Of a DNA stretch of 35,306 nt, positions 16,390-24,636 are shown one piece after another (the first letter of the stretch is position 1; the number at the start of each line of letters is the position of its first letter). The position numbers were made by a program, and so were the translations under genes. The DNA is taken from assembly GCA_016197225.1 (NCBI GenBank), contig JACPWC010000061.1:1-35306 (forward strand). The letters are read 5' to 3'. The DNA comes from Chloroflexota bacterium. GTDB lineage: Bacteria; Chloroflexota; Anaerolineae; Anaerolineales; VGOW01. The notes below the pieces were generated by a model, which was not told the DNA's origin, did not search any database, and saw nothing but the letters and a program-made list of their open reading frames with translations.

Positions 16390-17226
16390 ATGCGCGAAGT
16401 CACCATTGCCACCGTTCAAATGCGACCCTTGCTCAACGAGATGGAAGAAAATCTCGTCAAGATGTCGGACTACATTGCCAAAATCTGCGGCAGCCAGAAA
16501 GTTGACCTCATCGTCTTCCCCGAACTCATCACCACCGGCTACGAGTGCGGCGTGCGCTTTGTAGACCTGGCCCAGCGCGTGCCCGGTTCATCAGTCAACG
16601 TCGTGGCTCAGCGGGCCGCCGAGTTCAACGTCCACGTCGCCTTTGGGATGCCGTCGAAGGAAAAAGTCGAGTCGATCCTCTTCAACACGGCGGTGCTCAT
16701 CGGCCCGGATGGCGAGTTGATTGGTGACTATCGCAAAGTCCATCTCAAGGGCGAAGAGCGCATGATCTTCCGCGCCGGTTACAAGTACCCGATCTTCGAG
16801 ACGGCCTTTGGCAACGTCGGCCTCCTGCTTGGCTACGACATCGCCTTCCCCGAAGCGGCCCGCACCCTGGCCCTCGACGGCGCAGATTTGATCGTGCTGT
16901 GCGCCAACTGGGAGAAGCCGCGCAACGACGAGTGGCGCACCTACGTTGCCGCTCGCGCTTACGAGAACTCGTGCTTCATCGCCGCCGCCAACCGGGTGGG
17001 CGAAGACGCCACCCTGTCGTTCATCGGCGACAGCATGATCGTCGGGCCGCGCGGCCAGGTGTTCGCCTCGCTGGCCGGGGAGGTTGATCCCAAAACAAGC
17101 GACCCGGCGGAAGGCTATGCTCTGGCCCGCGTTGACCTCAGCGACGTTCGCCGCAACCGCGAAGAATTTCAAACTTTGCAAAATCGCGAGCCGGATACGT
17201 ATAAGGCGATTGTGCGGAAGTATTGA
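16390..17226 (+). CDS. Carbon-nitrogen hydrolase (nitrilase) family protein lacking the catalytic Cys
   Basis: The product has 278 residues of nitrilase fold. The catalytic Glu (FPE, residue 45) and Lys (HLKGEE, residue 120) are present. At the third position the family has CYD..FPE; here the sequence is LLLGYDIAFPE with Gly148 (GGC at 16831-16833), one base from TGC. The enzyme should therefore be unable to form the thioester intermediate, unless the base is a read error. The rest is well kept: LIVLCANWEKPRNDEW, RAYENSCFIAAANRVG, FIGDSMIVGPRG. ATG 16390 (MREVTIATVQ) is chosen because the frame before it runs through a dispersed repeat; AGGAG lies about 12 bases ahead. Substrate unknown. Confidence 0.88.
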   Translation: MREVTIATVQMRPLLNEMEENLVKMSDYIAKICGSQKVDLIVFPELITTGYECGVRFVDLAQRVPGSSVNVVAQRAAEFNVHVAFGMPSKEKVESILFNTAVLIGPDGELIGDYRKVHLKGEERMIFRAGYKYPIFETAFGNVGLLLGYDIAFPEAARTLALDGADLIVLCANWEKPRNDEWRTYVAARAYENSCFIAAANRVGEDATLSFIGDSMIVGPRGQVFASLAGEVDPKTSDPAEGYALARVDLSDVRRNREEFQTLQNREPDTYKAIVRKY

Positions 17227-17245
17227 TGGCAACACCGACTGAGGC

Positions 17246-17584
17246 ATGACTGACTTGACGCCGCTCCGGCGCAACTTGTTGGCGGCAACCAGTTTGATGT
17301 TGGGCGTCGTCAGCTTTCTGCTTTCGCTCACCGCGCCAATCCCGTTCATCCCTCTTATCTCGCTGTTCGCTTATCCGTTGGGATTGGGAGCCATCGTGGC
17401 CGGTTGGGCTGGGGAGCGGCGGGCGAAAAACAACGGCGACCCAACCGGAGTCGCCCAGGCCCAGTGGGGTGTAAAGCTCGGCTGTCTCTCGTGGCTCGTC
17501 GAGGCTGTCACTCGTCTTATCACCCTGATCATTCTCACCGGCCTGCTCGTCGCCGCCATCAGAGCCTGGCGAAACTCACCTTGA
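17246..17584 (+). CDS. Small membrane protein, DUF4190-like
   Basis: The product has 112 residues with two hydrophobic hairpins: residues about 10-55 (LLAATSLMLGVVSFLLSL ... YPLGLGAIVAGWAG) and about 85-106 (LITLIILTGLLVAAIRAW). The middle GERRAKNNGDPTGVAQAQWG is the polar loop seen in DUF4190-type proteins, which have no known function. It starts 19 bases after the nitrilase-like gene and ends 7 bases before threonine aldolase, so the three are probably one transcript. Confidence 0.7.
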   Translation: MTDLTPLRRNLLAATSLMLGVVSFLLSLTAPIPFIPLISLFAYPLGLGAIVAGWAGERRAKNNGDPTGVAQAQWGVKLGCLSWLVEAVTRLITLIILTGLLVAAIRAWRNSP

Positions 17585-17591
17585 GGGTTTC

Positions 17592-18662
17592 ATGTACAAC
17601 TCTTTCGCTACTCATGACTCGCCCGCTAACATCATCGATCTGCGTTCCGACACCGTCACCCATCCCACGCCGGCCATGCGCCGGGTCATGGCCGACGCCG
17701 AAGTGGGCGACGATGTTTATGGCGAAGACCCGACGATTAACAAACTTGAAAGGCTGGCCGCCGAGATGCTGGGCAAAGAGGCCGCCGTCTTTGTTGCCAG
17801 CGGCACGATGGCCAATGTGTCGGCCATGATGTGCCACGTTCAGCGCGGCGACGAAGTGATCCTCGGTGCGCGCAGTCACATGTATCTCGAAGAGCAGGGG
17901 GCGATTGCGGCGCTCGGTCAGGCTCAGGCTGTGCCGATCATGGAAAACCCCGATGGCACTCTGCCGTTGGAGGCTGTTGAAGCCGCCATTCGCGACGACG
18001 ACCCGCATCATCCCATTACCCGCCTCGTCTGCCTCGAAAACACGCACAACATTTGCGGCGGCCAACCCATCTCTGTTGAGTATACGCAAGCGATCGGCGC
18101 ACTGGCGAAGAAGCATGGACTGAAATTTCATATTGACGGCGCGCGTCTCTTCAACGCCGCCGTCGCCCTCAATGTTTCGCCCGCCGCCCTCGCCGGGCCA
18201 GCCGACTCTATTTCGTTTTGCCTTTCCAAAGGCCTGTGCGCGCCGGTCGGCTCGATGGTGTGCGGAAGCGGCGACTTCATTGCTCGCGTTCGGCGGGCGC
18301 GCAAAGTGCTGGGCGGCGGCATGAGGCAGGCCGGCATCCTGGCCGCCGCCGGACTCGTGGCCCTGACCACGATGGTCGAGCGTCTGTCGAATGATCACGA
18401 CGATGCCCAACGGCTGGCGCAAGGCCTGGCTAAAATTTCGGGTATCGTGCTCGACCCGGCGCAGGTGCGAACGAATATGGTCTATTTTGATCTCGCGCCG
18501 GAGGCGCCGATGAACGCGCAACAGTTTGCCGACAAGCTGAAGGAGCGCGGCGCCCTCATCGGCCCGGCAGGCCCGCGCCGCCTGCGCGCTGTTTTGCATT
18601 ACTGGATTTCGCCCGTGCAAGTGGATGAGACGATTGAGGCAGTGAAGGAAGTTTTGAAGTGA
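17592..18662 (+). CDS. ltaE: L-threonine aldolase (low-specificity type)
   Basis: The product has 356 residues, normal for PLP-dependent threonine aldolases that split threonine or allo-threonine into glycine and acetaldehyde. Motifs: [19 protein letters not shown] at the N-terminus, [55 protein letters not shown] (Asp binding the pyridine nitrogen) and [14 protein letters not shown] with the PLP lysine at residue 213, then [15 protein letters not shown]. The ATG at 17592 follows GAGGG. It is the last gene of the nitrilase/DUF4190 group; a repeat-rich spacer follows. Confidence 0.93.
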   Translation: MYNSFATHDSPANIIDLRSDTVTHPTPAMRRVMADAEVGDDVYGEDPTINKLERLAAEMLGKEAAVFVASGTMANVSAMMCHVQRGDEVILGARSHMYLEEQGAIAALGQAQAVPIMENPDGTLPLEAVEAAIRDDDPHHPITRLVCLENTHNICGGQPISVEYTQAIGALAKKHGLKFHIDGARLFNAAVALNVSPAALAGPADSISFCLSKGLCAPVGSMVCGSGDFIARVRRARKVLGGGMRQAGILAAAGLVALTTMVERLSNDHDDAQRLAQGLAKISGIVLDPAQVRTNMVYFDLAPEAPMNAQQFADKLKERGALIGPAGPRRLRAVLHYWISPVQVDETIEAVKEVLK

Positions 18663-18716
18663 AGGAGGTGGTTGCCGACAATTTTGAACTTGGGAAAGAT
18701 AGCGCATGACCCTGGG

Positions 18717-18758
18717 AGACTTCCGAAGCGCCAAAAAGCAGCGAAACTTCGGAAGTCT
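18717..18758. repeat. Palindromic element AGACTTCCGAAG, intergenic copy
   Basis: AGACTTCCGAAG (18717-18728) and CTTCGGAAGTCT (18747-18758) flank an 18-base spacer CGCCAAAAAGCAGCGAAA. A sister element with 14 of 18 spacer bases identical and the same spacer length lies inside a glycosyltransferase gene at 33671-33720. Confidence 0.88.
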
Positions 18759-18813
18759 GGAAATGCAGGGTGACGAGGATGAGGGTTCCCCAACGCAAGG
18801 CGGGGTTAACGGC

Positions 18814-18852
18814 AGACCTCACAGGTCTTCGCGAAGCGGACCTGTGAGGTCT
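18814..18852. repeat. Palindrome AGACCTCACAGGTC
   Basis: AGACCTCACAGGTC (18814-18827) and GACCTGTGAGGTCT (18839-18852) are exact complements, 14 bp, with loop TTCGCGAAGCG. No T-run follows, so it is not a normal terminator. Confidence 0.88.
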
Positions 18853-19000
18853 AGAGCCGGAAAATCGAAAGTTCAGCGGAAGCCCTCCGGGTCAGCCGGA
18901 CCCGACACTCTTTCCCCTCCAAAGGAAAAGCCGCTCGCAACGCCCGCAGGCAACTGCCCGGCCAACGCGAGTGAGCGCGGCCAAGTCAGTGTCCAGTTAG

Positions 19001-19060
19001 CAGTAAACAGTGAACAGTGAAGAGCAGATCACTGTTCACTGACTACTGTTCACTGTTCAC
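19001..19060. repeat. GTGAACAGTGA/TCACTGTTCAC palindromic repeat
   Basis: AACAGTGAACAGTGA on the left is mirrored by repeated ACTGTTCAC words on the right. Related words occur in the T-box leader (4051-4117) and within a glycosyltransferase gene at about 29378-29404. Confidence 0.75.
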
Positions 19061-19080
19061 TTTCCCACTGGAGGCTTCCC

Positions 19081-20937
19081 ATGTGTGGCATCGTTGGTTA
19101 CGTCGGCCCGCGCGAGGCGGCGCCGATCATTCTCGACGGCTTGAAGCGGCTGGAGTATCGCGGCTACGACTCAGCCGGACTGGCCGTCTTGCACGACGCG
19201 GGTGACGGCGTCACCCGGATCAACATCCGGCGCGATGTTGGCAAACTGCATAATCTGGTCTCGCGCTACAACAGCGACCCGGTGAGCGGCCCGATCGGCA
19301 TCGGGCACACGCGCTGGGCGACTCACGGCGCGCCCTCGGAGCGCAACGCCCATCCCCACCTCAGCGACGGCGGCAACGTGGTCGTGGTGCAAAACGGCAT
19401 CGTCGAGAACTTCGTCGAACTCAAAGAGGAACTGCTGGCCGAGGGCGCAACGTTCAGCTCCGACACCGACACCGAAGTGATCGCCAATCTCATCGAACGT
19501 TATTTGTCTGCCGACGTTCCGTTGGAAGAAGCGGTGCGGCAAACGCTCAAGCGCCTGCGCGGCGCGAACGTGATCGTGGCCATGACGCCGCGCGAGCCGG
19601 GCAAGATCGTGGCGGCGCGGATGGGCAACGCCGGCGGCGTCACCGTCGGCCTGGGCGACGGTGAAATGTTCCTCGCCTCCGACATGCCCGCCATCCTCGA
19701 ACATACCCGACGCATGGCGTTTCTGGAGTCGGGCTGGATGGTGATCGTTCAACGCGACGGCTACGAAGTGCAAACATTCGACGGCAAGGCCGTTCACCCA
19801 GAAGTCCACACCATCGCCTGGGACATGGTGACGGCAGAGAAGGGCGAGTACCGCCACTTCATGCAAAAAGAGATTCACGAGCAAGTGCGCTCCATCACCG
19901 ACACCATCGGCGGGCGAATTAACTTTGAAACCGGGCAGGTGACGTTGGGCGACCTGAACCTGACGCCCGAACTGGCTAAGAAGATTGAGAAGATCGTCAT
20001 CGTGGCCTGCGGCACGGCGGCTCATGCGGGCATGGTCGGCAAGGTGTTGATCGAATCGCTGGCCCGCGTTCCGGTGGAAGTGGACATCGCCTCTGAGTTT
20101 CGCTACCGCGACCCGTTGGTGAACGACCGGACGGCGGCGCTGTCCATCAGCCAATCCGGGGAAACCGCCGACACGTTGGCGGCGATGGAGGAAGCCCGAA
20201 GCAGGGGCGCGACCTTGTGGAGCATCGTCAACGTCATCGGCTCGCAGGCGATGCGCGTCGCGCATGGCTACATCACCATGCAGTCCGGCCCGGAGATCGG
20301 CGTGGCCTCAACCAAAGCCTTCACCGCGCCGCTGGTTGACCTGTATTTGTTGGCGATGAAGCTGGGCGAACTGCGCGGCGTGCTGAAGCCGAAAGACCTC
20401 AAGGCGCTGGCCGCCGACCTGGCCCGCCTGCCCGACCTGGTGGGCCGCACCCTCGACCGCGAGCCACAAGTGGAAGCGGTGGCAAGAATCCTGCGCGACA
20501 CCAATCACTGCCTTTACTTGGGGCGCGGCATCAACATGCCCATTGCCTACGAAGGCGCGCTCAAGCTCAAAGAGATTTCGTACATTCACGCCGAAGGCTA
20601 CCCGGCGGGCGAGATGAAGCACGGCCCGATTGCCTTGATTGACAAGGAGATGCCGGTGCTGGTGATTGCGACGAAGGATCGCTGGTACGAAAAAATGTTG
20701 AGCCAGGTGGAGCAGGCCAGAGCCAGAGGCGGGATCGTGATTGCCGTCGCCACCGACGGCGACACGTTGATGGCCGCCAAAGCCGATCACGTCTTATACG
20801 TTCCCGATTGCCCCTGGCTCCTCAGCCCGGTGCTAACGGTTCTGCCCCTGCAGCTGCTGGCCTATCACATCGCCGTCCTGCGCGGCTGTGATGTTGACCA
20901 GCCTCGCAATTTGGCGAAGAGTGTGACGGTGGAGTAA
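19081..20937 (+). CDS. glmS: Glutamine-fructose-6-phosphate aminotransferase (isomerizing)
   Basis: The product has 618 residues, the standard length. It makes glucosamine 6-phosphate from fructose 6-phosphate and glutamine, the first step to UDP-GlcNAc for cell envelope polymers. The N-terminal glutaminase domain starts MCGIVGYVG with nucleophile Cys2 exposed after Met removal, and has YRGYDSAGLAV, GHTRWATHG and ENF...TDTEVIANL. Two SIS sugar-isomerase domains follow (about 290-430 with ACGTAAHAG and SQSGETADTLAA, and about 460-600 with GRG..MPIAYEGALKLKEISYIHAEGYPAGEMKHGPIALI, here cited in part). The C-terminal DQPRNLAKSVTVE is canonical. GGAGG precedes the start. The last 19 codons and the terminator are copied at 21777-21892. 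Confidence 0.97.
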   Translation: MCGIVGYVGPREAAPIILDGLKRLEYRGYDSAGLAVLHDAGDGVTRINIRRDVGKLHNLVSRYNSDPVSGPIGIGHTRWATHGAPSERNAHPHLSDGGNVVVVQNGIVENFVELKEELLAEGATFSSDTDTEVIANLIERYLSADVPLEEAVRQTLKRLRGANVIVAMTPREPGKIVAARMGNAGGVTVGLGDGEMFLASDMPAILEHTRRMAFLESGWMVIVQRDGYEVQTFDGKAVHPEVHTIAWDMVTAEKGEYRHFMQKEIHEQVRSITDTIGGRINFETGQVTLGDLNLTPELAKKIEKIVIVACGTAAHAGMVGKVLIESLARVPVEVDIASEFRYRDPLVNDRTAALSISQSGETADTLAAMEEARSRGATLWSIVNVIGSQAMRVAHGYITMQSGPEIGVASTKAFTAPLVDLYLLAMKLGELRGVLKPKDLKALAADLARLPDLVGRTLDREPQVEAVARILRDTNHCLYLGRGINMPIAYEGALKLKEISYIHAEGYPAGEMKHGPIALIDKEMPVLVIATKDRWYEKMLSQVEQARARGGIVIAVATDGDTLMAAKADHVLYVPDCPWLLSPVLTVLPLQLLAYHIAVLRGCDVDQPRNLAKSVTVE

Positions 20938-20955
20938 GTTGGGGCTGGCGGAATA

Positions 20956-20994
20956 AAAAAGCGGCCTTGCTTGGGGAGAGCGAGGCCGCTTTTT
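20956..20994. terminator. glmS terminator (bidirectional)
   Basis: AAAAAGCGGCCTTGCT (20956-20971) pairs with AGCGAGGCCGCTTTTT (20979-20994) with a single T/G interruption and a 7-base loop. Flanking A and T tracts allow function in both directions, for glmS and for the convergent antitoxin. Confidence 0.9.
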
Positions 20995-21045
20995 GATAGT
21001 TGTGCTAGGTTCTGAAGTGGCGGCGGGAGACCGCCCCGTTGCCCT

Positions 21046-21384
21046 TCAGGCAACTTTGCCTGGCCTTTTAGCCTTCGCGCTCTTTTGACGAGTAGCCGGT
21101 CGAACAACATCCCAAACAGCGTCAGGATGTTTTGCCGCCACTTGCAATAGAACACGCGCCGGGCCTTCTGGCATTCGACGGCCCTGTTCCCAGTTTCGCA
21201 AGGTTTTTACGCTGATACCGAGCAACGCGGCGAACTCATTCTGTGACAGCTGATAATAGGCGCGAACACGCTTGATGTTTGGCCCGTCCACAACAAAGGC
21301 GCGCGAAGGGGTGACCGCGCCACGCAGTATTGCGCCGCCTTCCCGTGCGCTAGCCACCAACTCATTGAACAACTCTTCTTTCAT
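21046..21384 (-). CDS. XRE-family antitoxin (HigA/NadS-like)
   Basis: The product has 112 residues. The helix-turn-helix lies at about 38-75: IKRVRAYYQLSQNEFAALLG, then ISVKTLRNWEQGRRMPEGPA, a classic XRE domain in the form found in C-terminally extended antitoxins. The C-terminus ends in a lysine-rich tail (KSAKAKRPGKVA). It follows the toxin gene with a 4-base overlap (toxin first), as in higBA-type systems. It should neutralise the toxin and repress the promoter at 21709-21737. It converges on glmS. Confidence 0.88.
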   Translation of the reverse strand: MKEELFNELVASAREGGAILRGAVTPSRAFVVDGPNIKRVRAYYQLSQNEFAALLGISVKTLRNWEQGRRMPEGPARVLLQVAAKHPDAVWDVVRPATRQKSAKAKRPGKVA

Positions 21385-21698
21385 GGATATTCGTCCTCGA
21401 CAATCGTTCGCAATAACTTGAGTTGAGCGGCGGATAAATCATCGCGTTCGTTCTTGGGGTACACGAACAGCATGAGCAACCGTTCCTGCTTGACCGCCCA
21501 ATAGTAGATGACTCGCGCTCCGCCTCGTTTGCCACGTCCTGCTATTGCCCATCGTATTTTGCGTAAACCGCCACTGCCTTTGATGAGGTCTCCGGCGCTG
21601 GGGCGGTTGGCTAAGACAACCTGCAACTTGCGGTACTCATCGTCCGTCAGCAGTTCCAATACCTGCCGGGTGAACACTGAAGTTTCGACGATGACCAT
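21381..21698 (-). CDS. RelE/HigB-type toxin
   Basis: The product has 105 residues from ATG 21698, MVIVETSVFTRQVLELLTD, followed by LQVVLANRPSAGDLIKGSGGLRKIRW, RGKRGGARVIYYW, LLMLFVYPKNERDDLSAAQ and LLRTIVEDEYP. This is the RelE-superfamily pattern (DLI.G..GLRK.R, GKRGGAR.IYY, Y.K....DL), a ribosome-dependent mRNA endonuclease in characterised members. An upstream in-frame ATG at 21737 exists, but the -10 element at 21714-21709 lies between the two, so 21698 is the likely start, almost leaderless. Confidence 0.9.
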   Translation of the reverse strand: MVIVETSVFTRQVLELLTDDEYRKLQVVLANRPSAGDLIKGSGGLRKIRWAIAGRGKRGGARVIYYWAVKQERLLMLFVYPKNERDDLSAAQLKLLRTIVEDEYP

Positions 21699-21708
21699 AC
21701 TTGAGCCA

Positions 21709-21737
21709 ACTATACGCCAATGGCGCATACCTGTCAA
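21709..21737 (-). promoter_or_regulatory. TA promoter with embedded palindromic operator
   Basis: On the minus strand TTGACA (21737-21732) and TATAGT (21714-21709) are separated by exactly 17 bases, near-consensus. The spacer contains TATACGCCAATGGCGCATA (21711-21729), a palindrome with one mismatch, suited to a dimeric XRE repressor, which suggests autoregulation by the antitoxin. Confidence 0.8.
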
Positions 21738-21776
21738 GTGCGATACTGGCGACGAGCGCGAAACCCCGCGTCAACC

Positions 21777-21925
21777 TTGCGCGGCTGTGACGCGGACCAG
21801 CCGCGCAATTTGGTGAAGAGTGTGACGGTAGAATAAGTTGGCGCTGGCGGAATAAAAAGCGGCCTTGCTCGGGGAGAGCGAGGCCGCTTTTTGATGGTAG
21901 CGTTTGGGTCTAAGGTGGTGGCGGG
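21777..21925 (+). pseudogene. Duplicate of the glmS 3' end and terminator
   Basis: From 21777 the frame reads LRGCDADQPRNLVKSVTVE and TAA (21834-21836), matching the last 19 residues of GlmS at 17 positions. The similarity continues through the intergenic bases and the whole terminator (copy stem 21854-21869/21877-21892) and fades near 21925. About 11 differences are seen over about 120 bases. The copy lies just beyond the TA module, so the order is glmS end, antitoxin/toxin (reverse), glmS end copy, exactly as at ileS. Confidence 0.93.
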
Positions 21926-22214
21926 GCGCAGCAATGCGCCCGGGCTACCCGATTGAGTTGCTTTTCGTGGGATAACCACCCTGAACTTGCTAAATCGTAT
22001 CGTTGTTTTTGCAGACGGTTACTTAGTTGTTGACTTATAGTGATTGCAGTTGGCGTGAATGTAGGTGTTGCCGTAGCTGAGAAAGCCGGTGTAATAGTGT
22101 TCGTTGCTGTTGGAGAGAGCGAGCCTGCGGCTTCTGTTGGAGTAAGGGTATGGGGCACAGGCGAGGGCTTGGTCGTAGGTGATACAAAATTAGTCGGTGA
22201 CGTAGGTTGAGCTT

Positions 22215-23796
22215 CTAGCAGTTTGTCGGAGAGAAAAGTCGAAATATGTTTTTCGAAGCGGATCATAGGTAACTACAGGTCGTCAATGGCCGACTGGCAG
22301 GTCATACATGTGCATTTCGTGGGTTCAACCGCTCGTTTTTCTGGCAACAGGCGCGTTGAAGAATCCTCTTAGGCAACCAGCAAGACATGCAGACGTTTCA
22401 AGTTGAAGGCCAAGCAAACCAGGCCCCACTCGCCCGCCGCCGCGGCCAAACCGCGCAAGGAGAACTGGCGAAAGCCCAGGACTTCTTTGATAATGCCAAT
22501 GACTGGCTCGACGGTACATTTGCGCAAGCGATAAATGGCTTGACCGATTTCGGTCTGAAGTTGGTAGGCCATTTTAACCGTCGGGCTGGCATCGTCCGGC
22601 GGCGGGGTAGGTTGTTCAGCAAAGTAGGCCCGCCAGTTTTGATGATGAGAAGTCTCCCGGCCGGTGGCGATATAAGAGTCAATCCCGCGCGCTACCATAC
22701 CCGCGATGTTGGCCGCACTAAAGAAGCCGTTGTCCAAAGCGGCCGCTTGGGGTTTGCCAACTTCCGGGGCGATCGCGTCCAAGGTGGGCAACGCTTCGCC
22801 GTCATCAGGGGGATGGTTGGAGAGGGTGTTAGCGACAATGAGAAAACTGTCTTGGGTCACCGCCACCTGAGCGTTGTAATGCTGGTCAAAGCCTTGATTG
22901 GTGCTGTTCTTCATTATCCGCGAATCGGGATCGGTAAAGTTGTACTGGTCCTTGTCTCGCGGCTCTGGGGTCGGCGGTTTTGGAGCGCGCCCGTGCGGTT
23001 TACGTTTCATTTTCCGAGCTTTTTCGTCACGGGCCCGGACTTTGGCATCGTAGTCGTCTTTCTCAGCTTGGTACCGTTCCTGGGCGCGGGCTTGCAACAC
23101 CGCTTTGGCTTGGGCCAGGTTCGTCAGCCGCTCCTGGCGCAGGGCGATTTCATCCGGGATGACCAATCCGTCCGGCAACTGCCGGTCACCCTGGTCGGCT
23201 TGTTCACCCAGGGCCAACAAGTCATGCACCTCCTGGCGCAATTGGACTTCCAGTTCCAGCAGACGTTTGTAACTGACGGCTTGGCTCTTGGAAGCATCGG
23301 CATGAATTTTGCTCCCGTCCAAACTGAGATTGCCGAGTTTCAATACTTGGGCGGCCTGAGCCAAGAGCAGAATTTGCACGAACAATTCTTGGATCTCGAC
23401 CAGAAAAGTTTTGCGAAAATTAGCCAGGGTGTCATGATCCGGATGCCAGTTCCCGGCAATGAAGCGAAAGGGCAAGCTTTCGTAAGTGGCCTTTTCGATC
23501 TTGCGGGAACTAAACACGCCGGTGGCATAGCCATAAAACAACAACGCCAGCAGAATGTCTGGCGCAAAGGCTTCACCGCCCACTGGCGCATAACGGGCAT
23601 ACAGCGCGCCCAAGTCCAGTTGCGCTACTATATCGACGACGAACCGCGCCAAGTGATTGGGCGGCAGGGCCTCTCGTAAACTTACGGCCAGATCGAGTGT
23701 TGCTTCATAATCAGCGGTTTTGAATTTTCGGGTCATAGACAAAGTGTATCACTGCTTCAACTCGGAAAGGCAGGGGCCTCTCCGACAAACTGCTAG
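22215..23796 (-). mobile_element. Complete IS1182-like insertion sequence with CTAG target duplication
   Basis: Terminal inverted repeats CAGTTTGTCGGAGAG (22219-22233) and CTCTCCGACAAACTG (23778-23792) are perfect over 15 bp. Both ends are bordered by CTAG (22215-22218 and 23793-23796), which is either a 4-bp target duplication or, being palindromic, part of 19-bp repeats; restoring the host reading frame favours duplication. The element proper is 1574 bp with a single transposase gene. No other copy is visible in the window. Confidence 0.92.
22369..23742 (-). CDS. IS1182-family transposase
   Basis: The product has 457 residues, apparently intact. The N-terminal DUF772 domain reads FVVDIVAQLDLGALYARY, LLALLFYGYATGVFSSRKIEKATYES and FRFIAGNWHPDHDTLANFRK (quoted in part), the standard start of IS1182/IS5-group DDE transposases. 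The DDE domain follows: LSLDGSKIHADASK (first Asp), a charged coiled insert rich in Lys/Glu/Arg (about 190-260), AAALDNGFFSAANI (second Asp region), and VEPVIGIIKEVLGFRQFSLRG with the catalytic Glu region, ending AFNLKRLHVL. It catalyses movement of the element that disrupted the membrane-protein gene. Start at 23742 (ATG); a second ATG lies two codons on. Confidence 0.93.
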   Translation of the reverse strand: MSMTRKFKTADYEATLDLAVSLREALPPNHLARFVVDIVAQLDLGALYARYAPVGGEAFAPDILLALLFYGYATGVFSSRKIEKATYESLPFRFIAGNWHPDHDTLANFRKTFLVEIQELFVQILLLAQAAQVLKLGNLSLDGSKIHADASKSQAVSYKRLLELEVQLRQEVHDLLALGEQADQGDRQLPDGLVIPDEIALRQERLTNLAQAKAVLQARAQERYQAEKDDYDAKVRARDEKARKMKRKPHGRAPKPPTPEPRDKDQYNFTDPDSRIMKNSTNQGFDQHYNAQVAVTQDSFLIVANTLSNHPPDDGEALPTLDAIAPEVGKPQAAALDNGFFSAANIAGMVARGIDSYIATGRETSHHQNWRAYFAEQPTPPPDDASPTVKMAYQLQTEIGQAIYRLRKCTVEPVIGIIKEVLGFRQFSLRGLAAAAGEWGLVCLAFNLKRLHVLLVA

Positions 23797-24336
23797 GGCT
23801 GGGATTTGCGTAGAGACCAGCGTCCCCGCACTCATTCCAAATAGCACAAGTGATATAGCCATCGTTCCGTACCACACGATGCCAAACACCCAGGTCGGGT
23901 CAAATAGCTTCAGCGATGACCATCCCATAAGATCTGTGGCCTCTTGTAAGGATAGGTACACACCATATTGAGCTAAGGCTATCAATAATATCCCGACGAA
24001 TCTAAGGAAAGGTGAACTGGCTGGAGTAAAGACTAATACAGAAGCTGCAAAAGCCACTGCTAAGAATGCCAAAGAGATTTGCACTATTCCAATCGTATCT
24101 GATCTCTGCAGCTTTCGCTTATCGGTAACACCGGATGGCATTACGGCTCTATTCATATTCTTATTGTCTTGTAATGACTCCTGATTGGGCGGCGATTCCT
24201 GTGAGGCAAGGGAGTTCTTTGAAGCCAAATAACGTACCACGAGCACCAGAGCAGTTATCTGCACGAGTGCCAGAATAAACAAAAACACATTGATTGGGTA
24301 ACTTTGAGTTGGCTGCGACTTGGGCTTGCTGTTCAT

Positions 24337-24636
24337 TTTGTAACCGTAGAGAGTTGCCGCTATTTAGGTGAATTTGGACTGTCAGGGTTCGGGTGCTCAT
24401 AGTAACCCAATCATATGAGTAGATGGCAACTGCTTACGGCAAAATCACTCCCAACGGCCCAAAATGCTACACTTGCGGCTATTGGCCCCATTACGAGAGA
24501 TTTTATAGCGACCTTCCGCCACACTCTTGAAGCAAGTATATCCCACGCCAGACAAAAATCAACCACCCTAAGGCGGCCCTTCACCGCGTTGAAGCTTCAG
24601 GCGTGTAGCTGCACTTTTTCTTGACGCCCCAATTTG
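24337..24636 (+). other. Intergenic region upstream of the split membrane gene
   Basis: These 300 bases between the pirin stop and the membrane-protein start show no supported gene or RNA. They contain the 18-base word CAGACAAAAATCAACCAC at 24549-24566, repeated at 25507-25524 on the other side of the pirin gene. Confidence 0.55.
24549..24566. repeat. Direct repeat flanking the pirin gene, left copy
   Basis: CAGACAAAAATCAACCAC occurs here and identically at 25507-25524, 958 bases apart in the same orientation. The pirin coding sequence lies wholly between them. Confidence 0.75.

Larger units (their letters stand above)
18663..19080 (+). other. Repeat-rich non-coding spacer before glmS
   Basis: No gene is supported in these 418 bases. 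They contain three separate repeats (18717-18758, 18814-18852, 19001-19060) and unremarkable sequence between them. The glmS ribosome site GGAGG lies at about 19070. No glmS ribozyme fold was recognised. Confidence 0.7.
21910..24336 (-). pseudogene. Four-helix membrane protein with Thr/Pro-rich tail, split by an IS1182-like element
   Basis: The 5' part (24336 to 23793) encodes four transmembrane helices: VFLFILALVQITALVLVVRY, IGIVQISLAFLAVAFAASVL, FLRFVGILLIALAQYGVYL and VFGIVWYGTMAISLVLFGM. The 3' part (22214 to 21910) encodes a Thr/Pro/Ser-rich tail (SPTATNTITPAFSATATPT). If the IS and one copy of its CTAG target are removed, 849 bases remain, 283 codons, joined in frame as TQIPA-LE-AQPTSPTNF. 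The gene was therefore intact before insertion, encoding about 282 residues of unknown function. Its distal end touches the glmS-tail copy and may already have been altered by that event. The 5' part still forms an open frame ending inside the IS at 23749. Confidence 0.8.

Noticed and set aside
18663-19080. glmS ribozyme upstream of glmS
   Set aside because: No recognisable conserved core or cleavage region; the spacer is filled with palindromic repeats.
20878-21925. Tn7-like insertion at glmS
   Set aside because: No tns genes, Tn7 ends or short target duplication; only a TA pair and a copied tail are present.
22387-23679. 430-codon plus-strand frame opposite the IS1182 transposase
   Set aside because: The minus strand holds the full DDE transposase; the plus frame shows no family motif.
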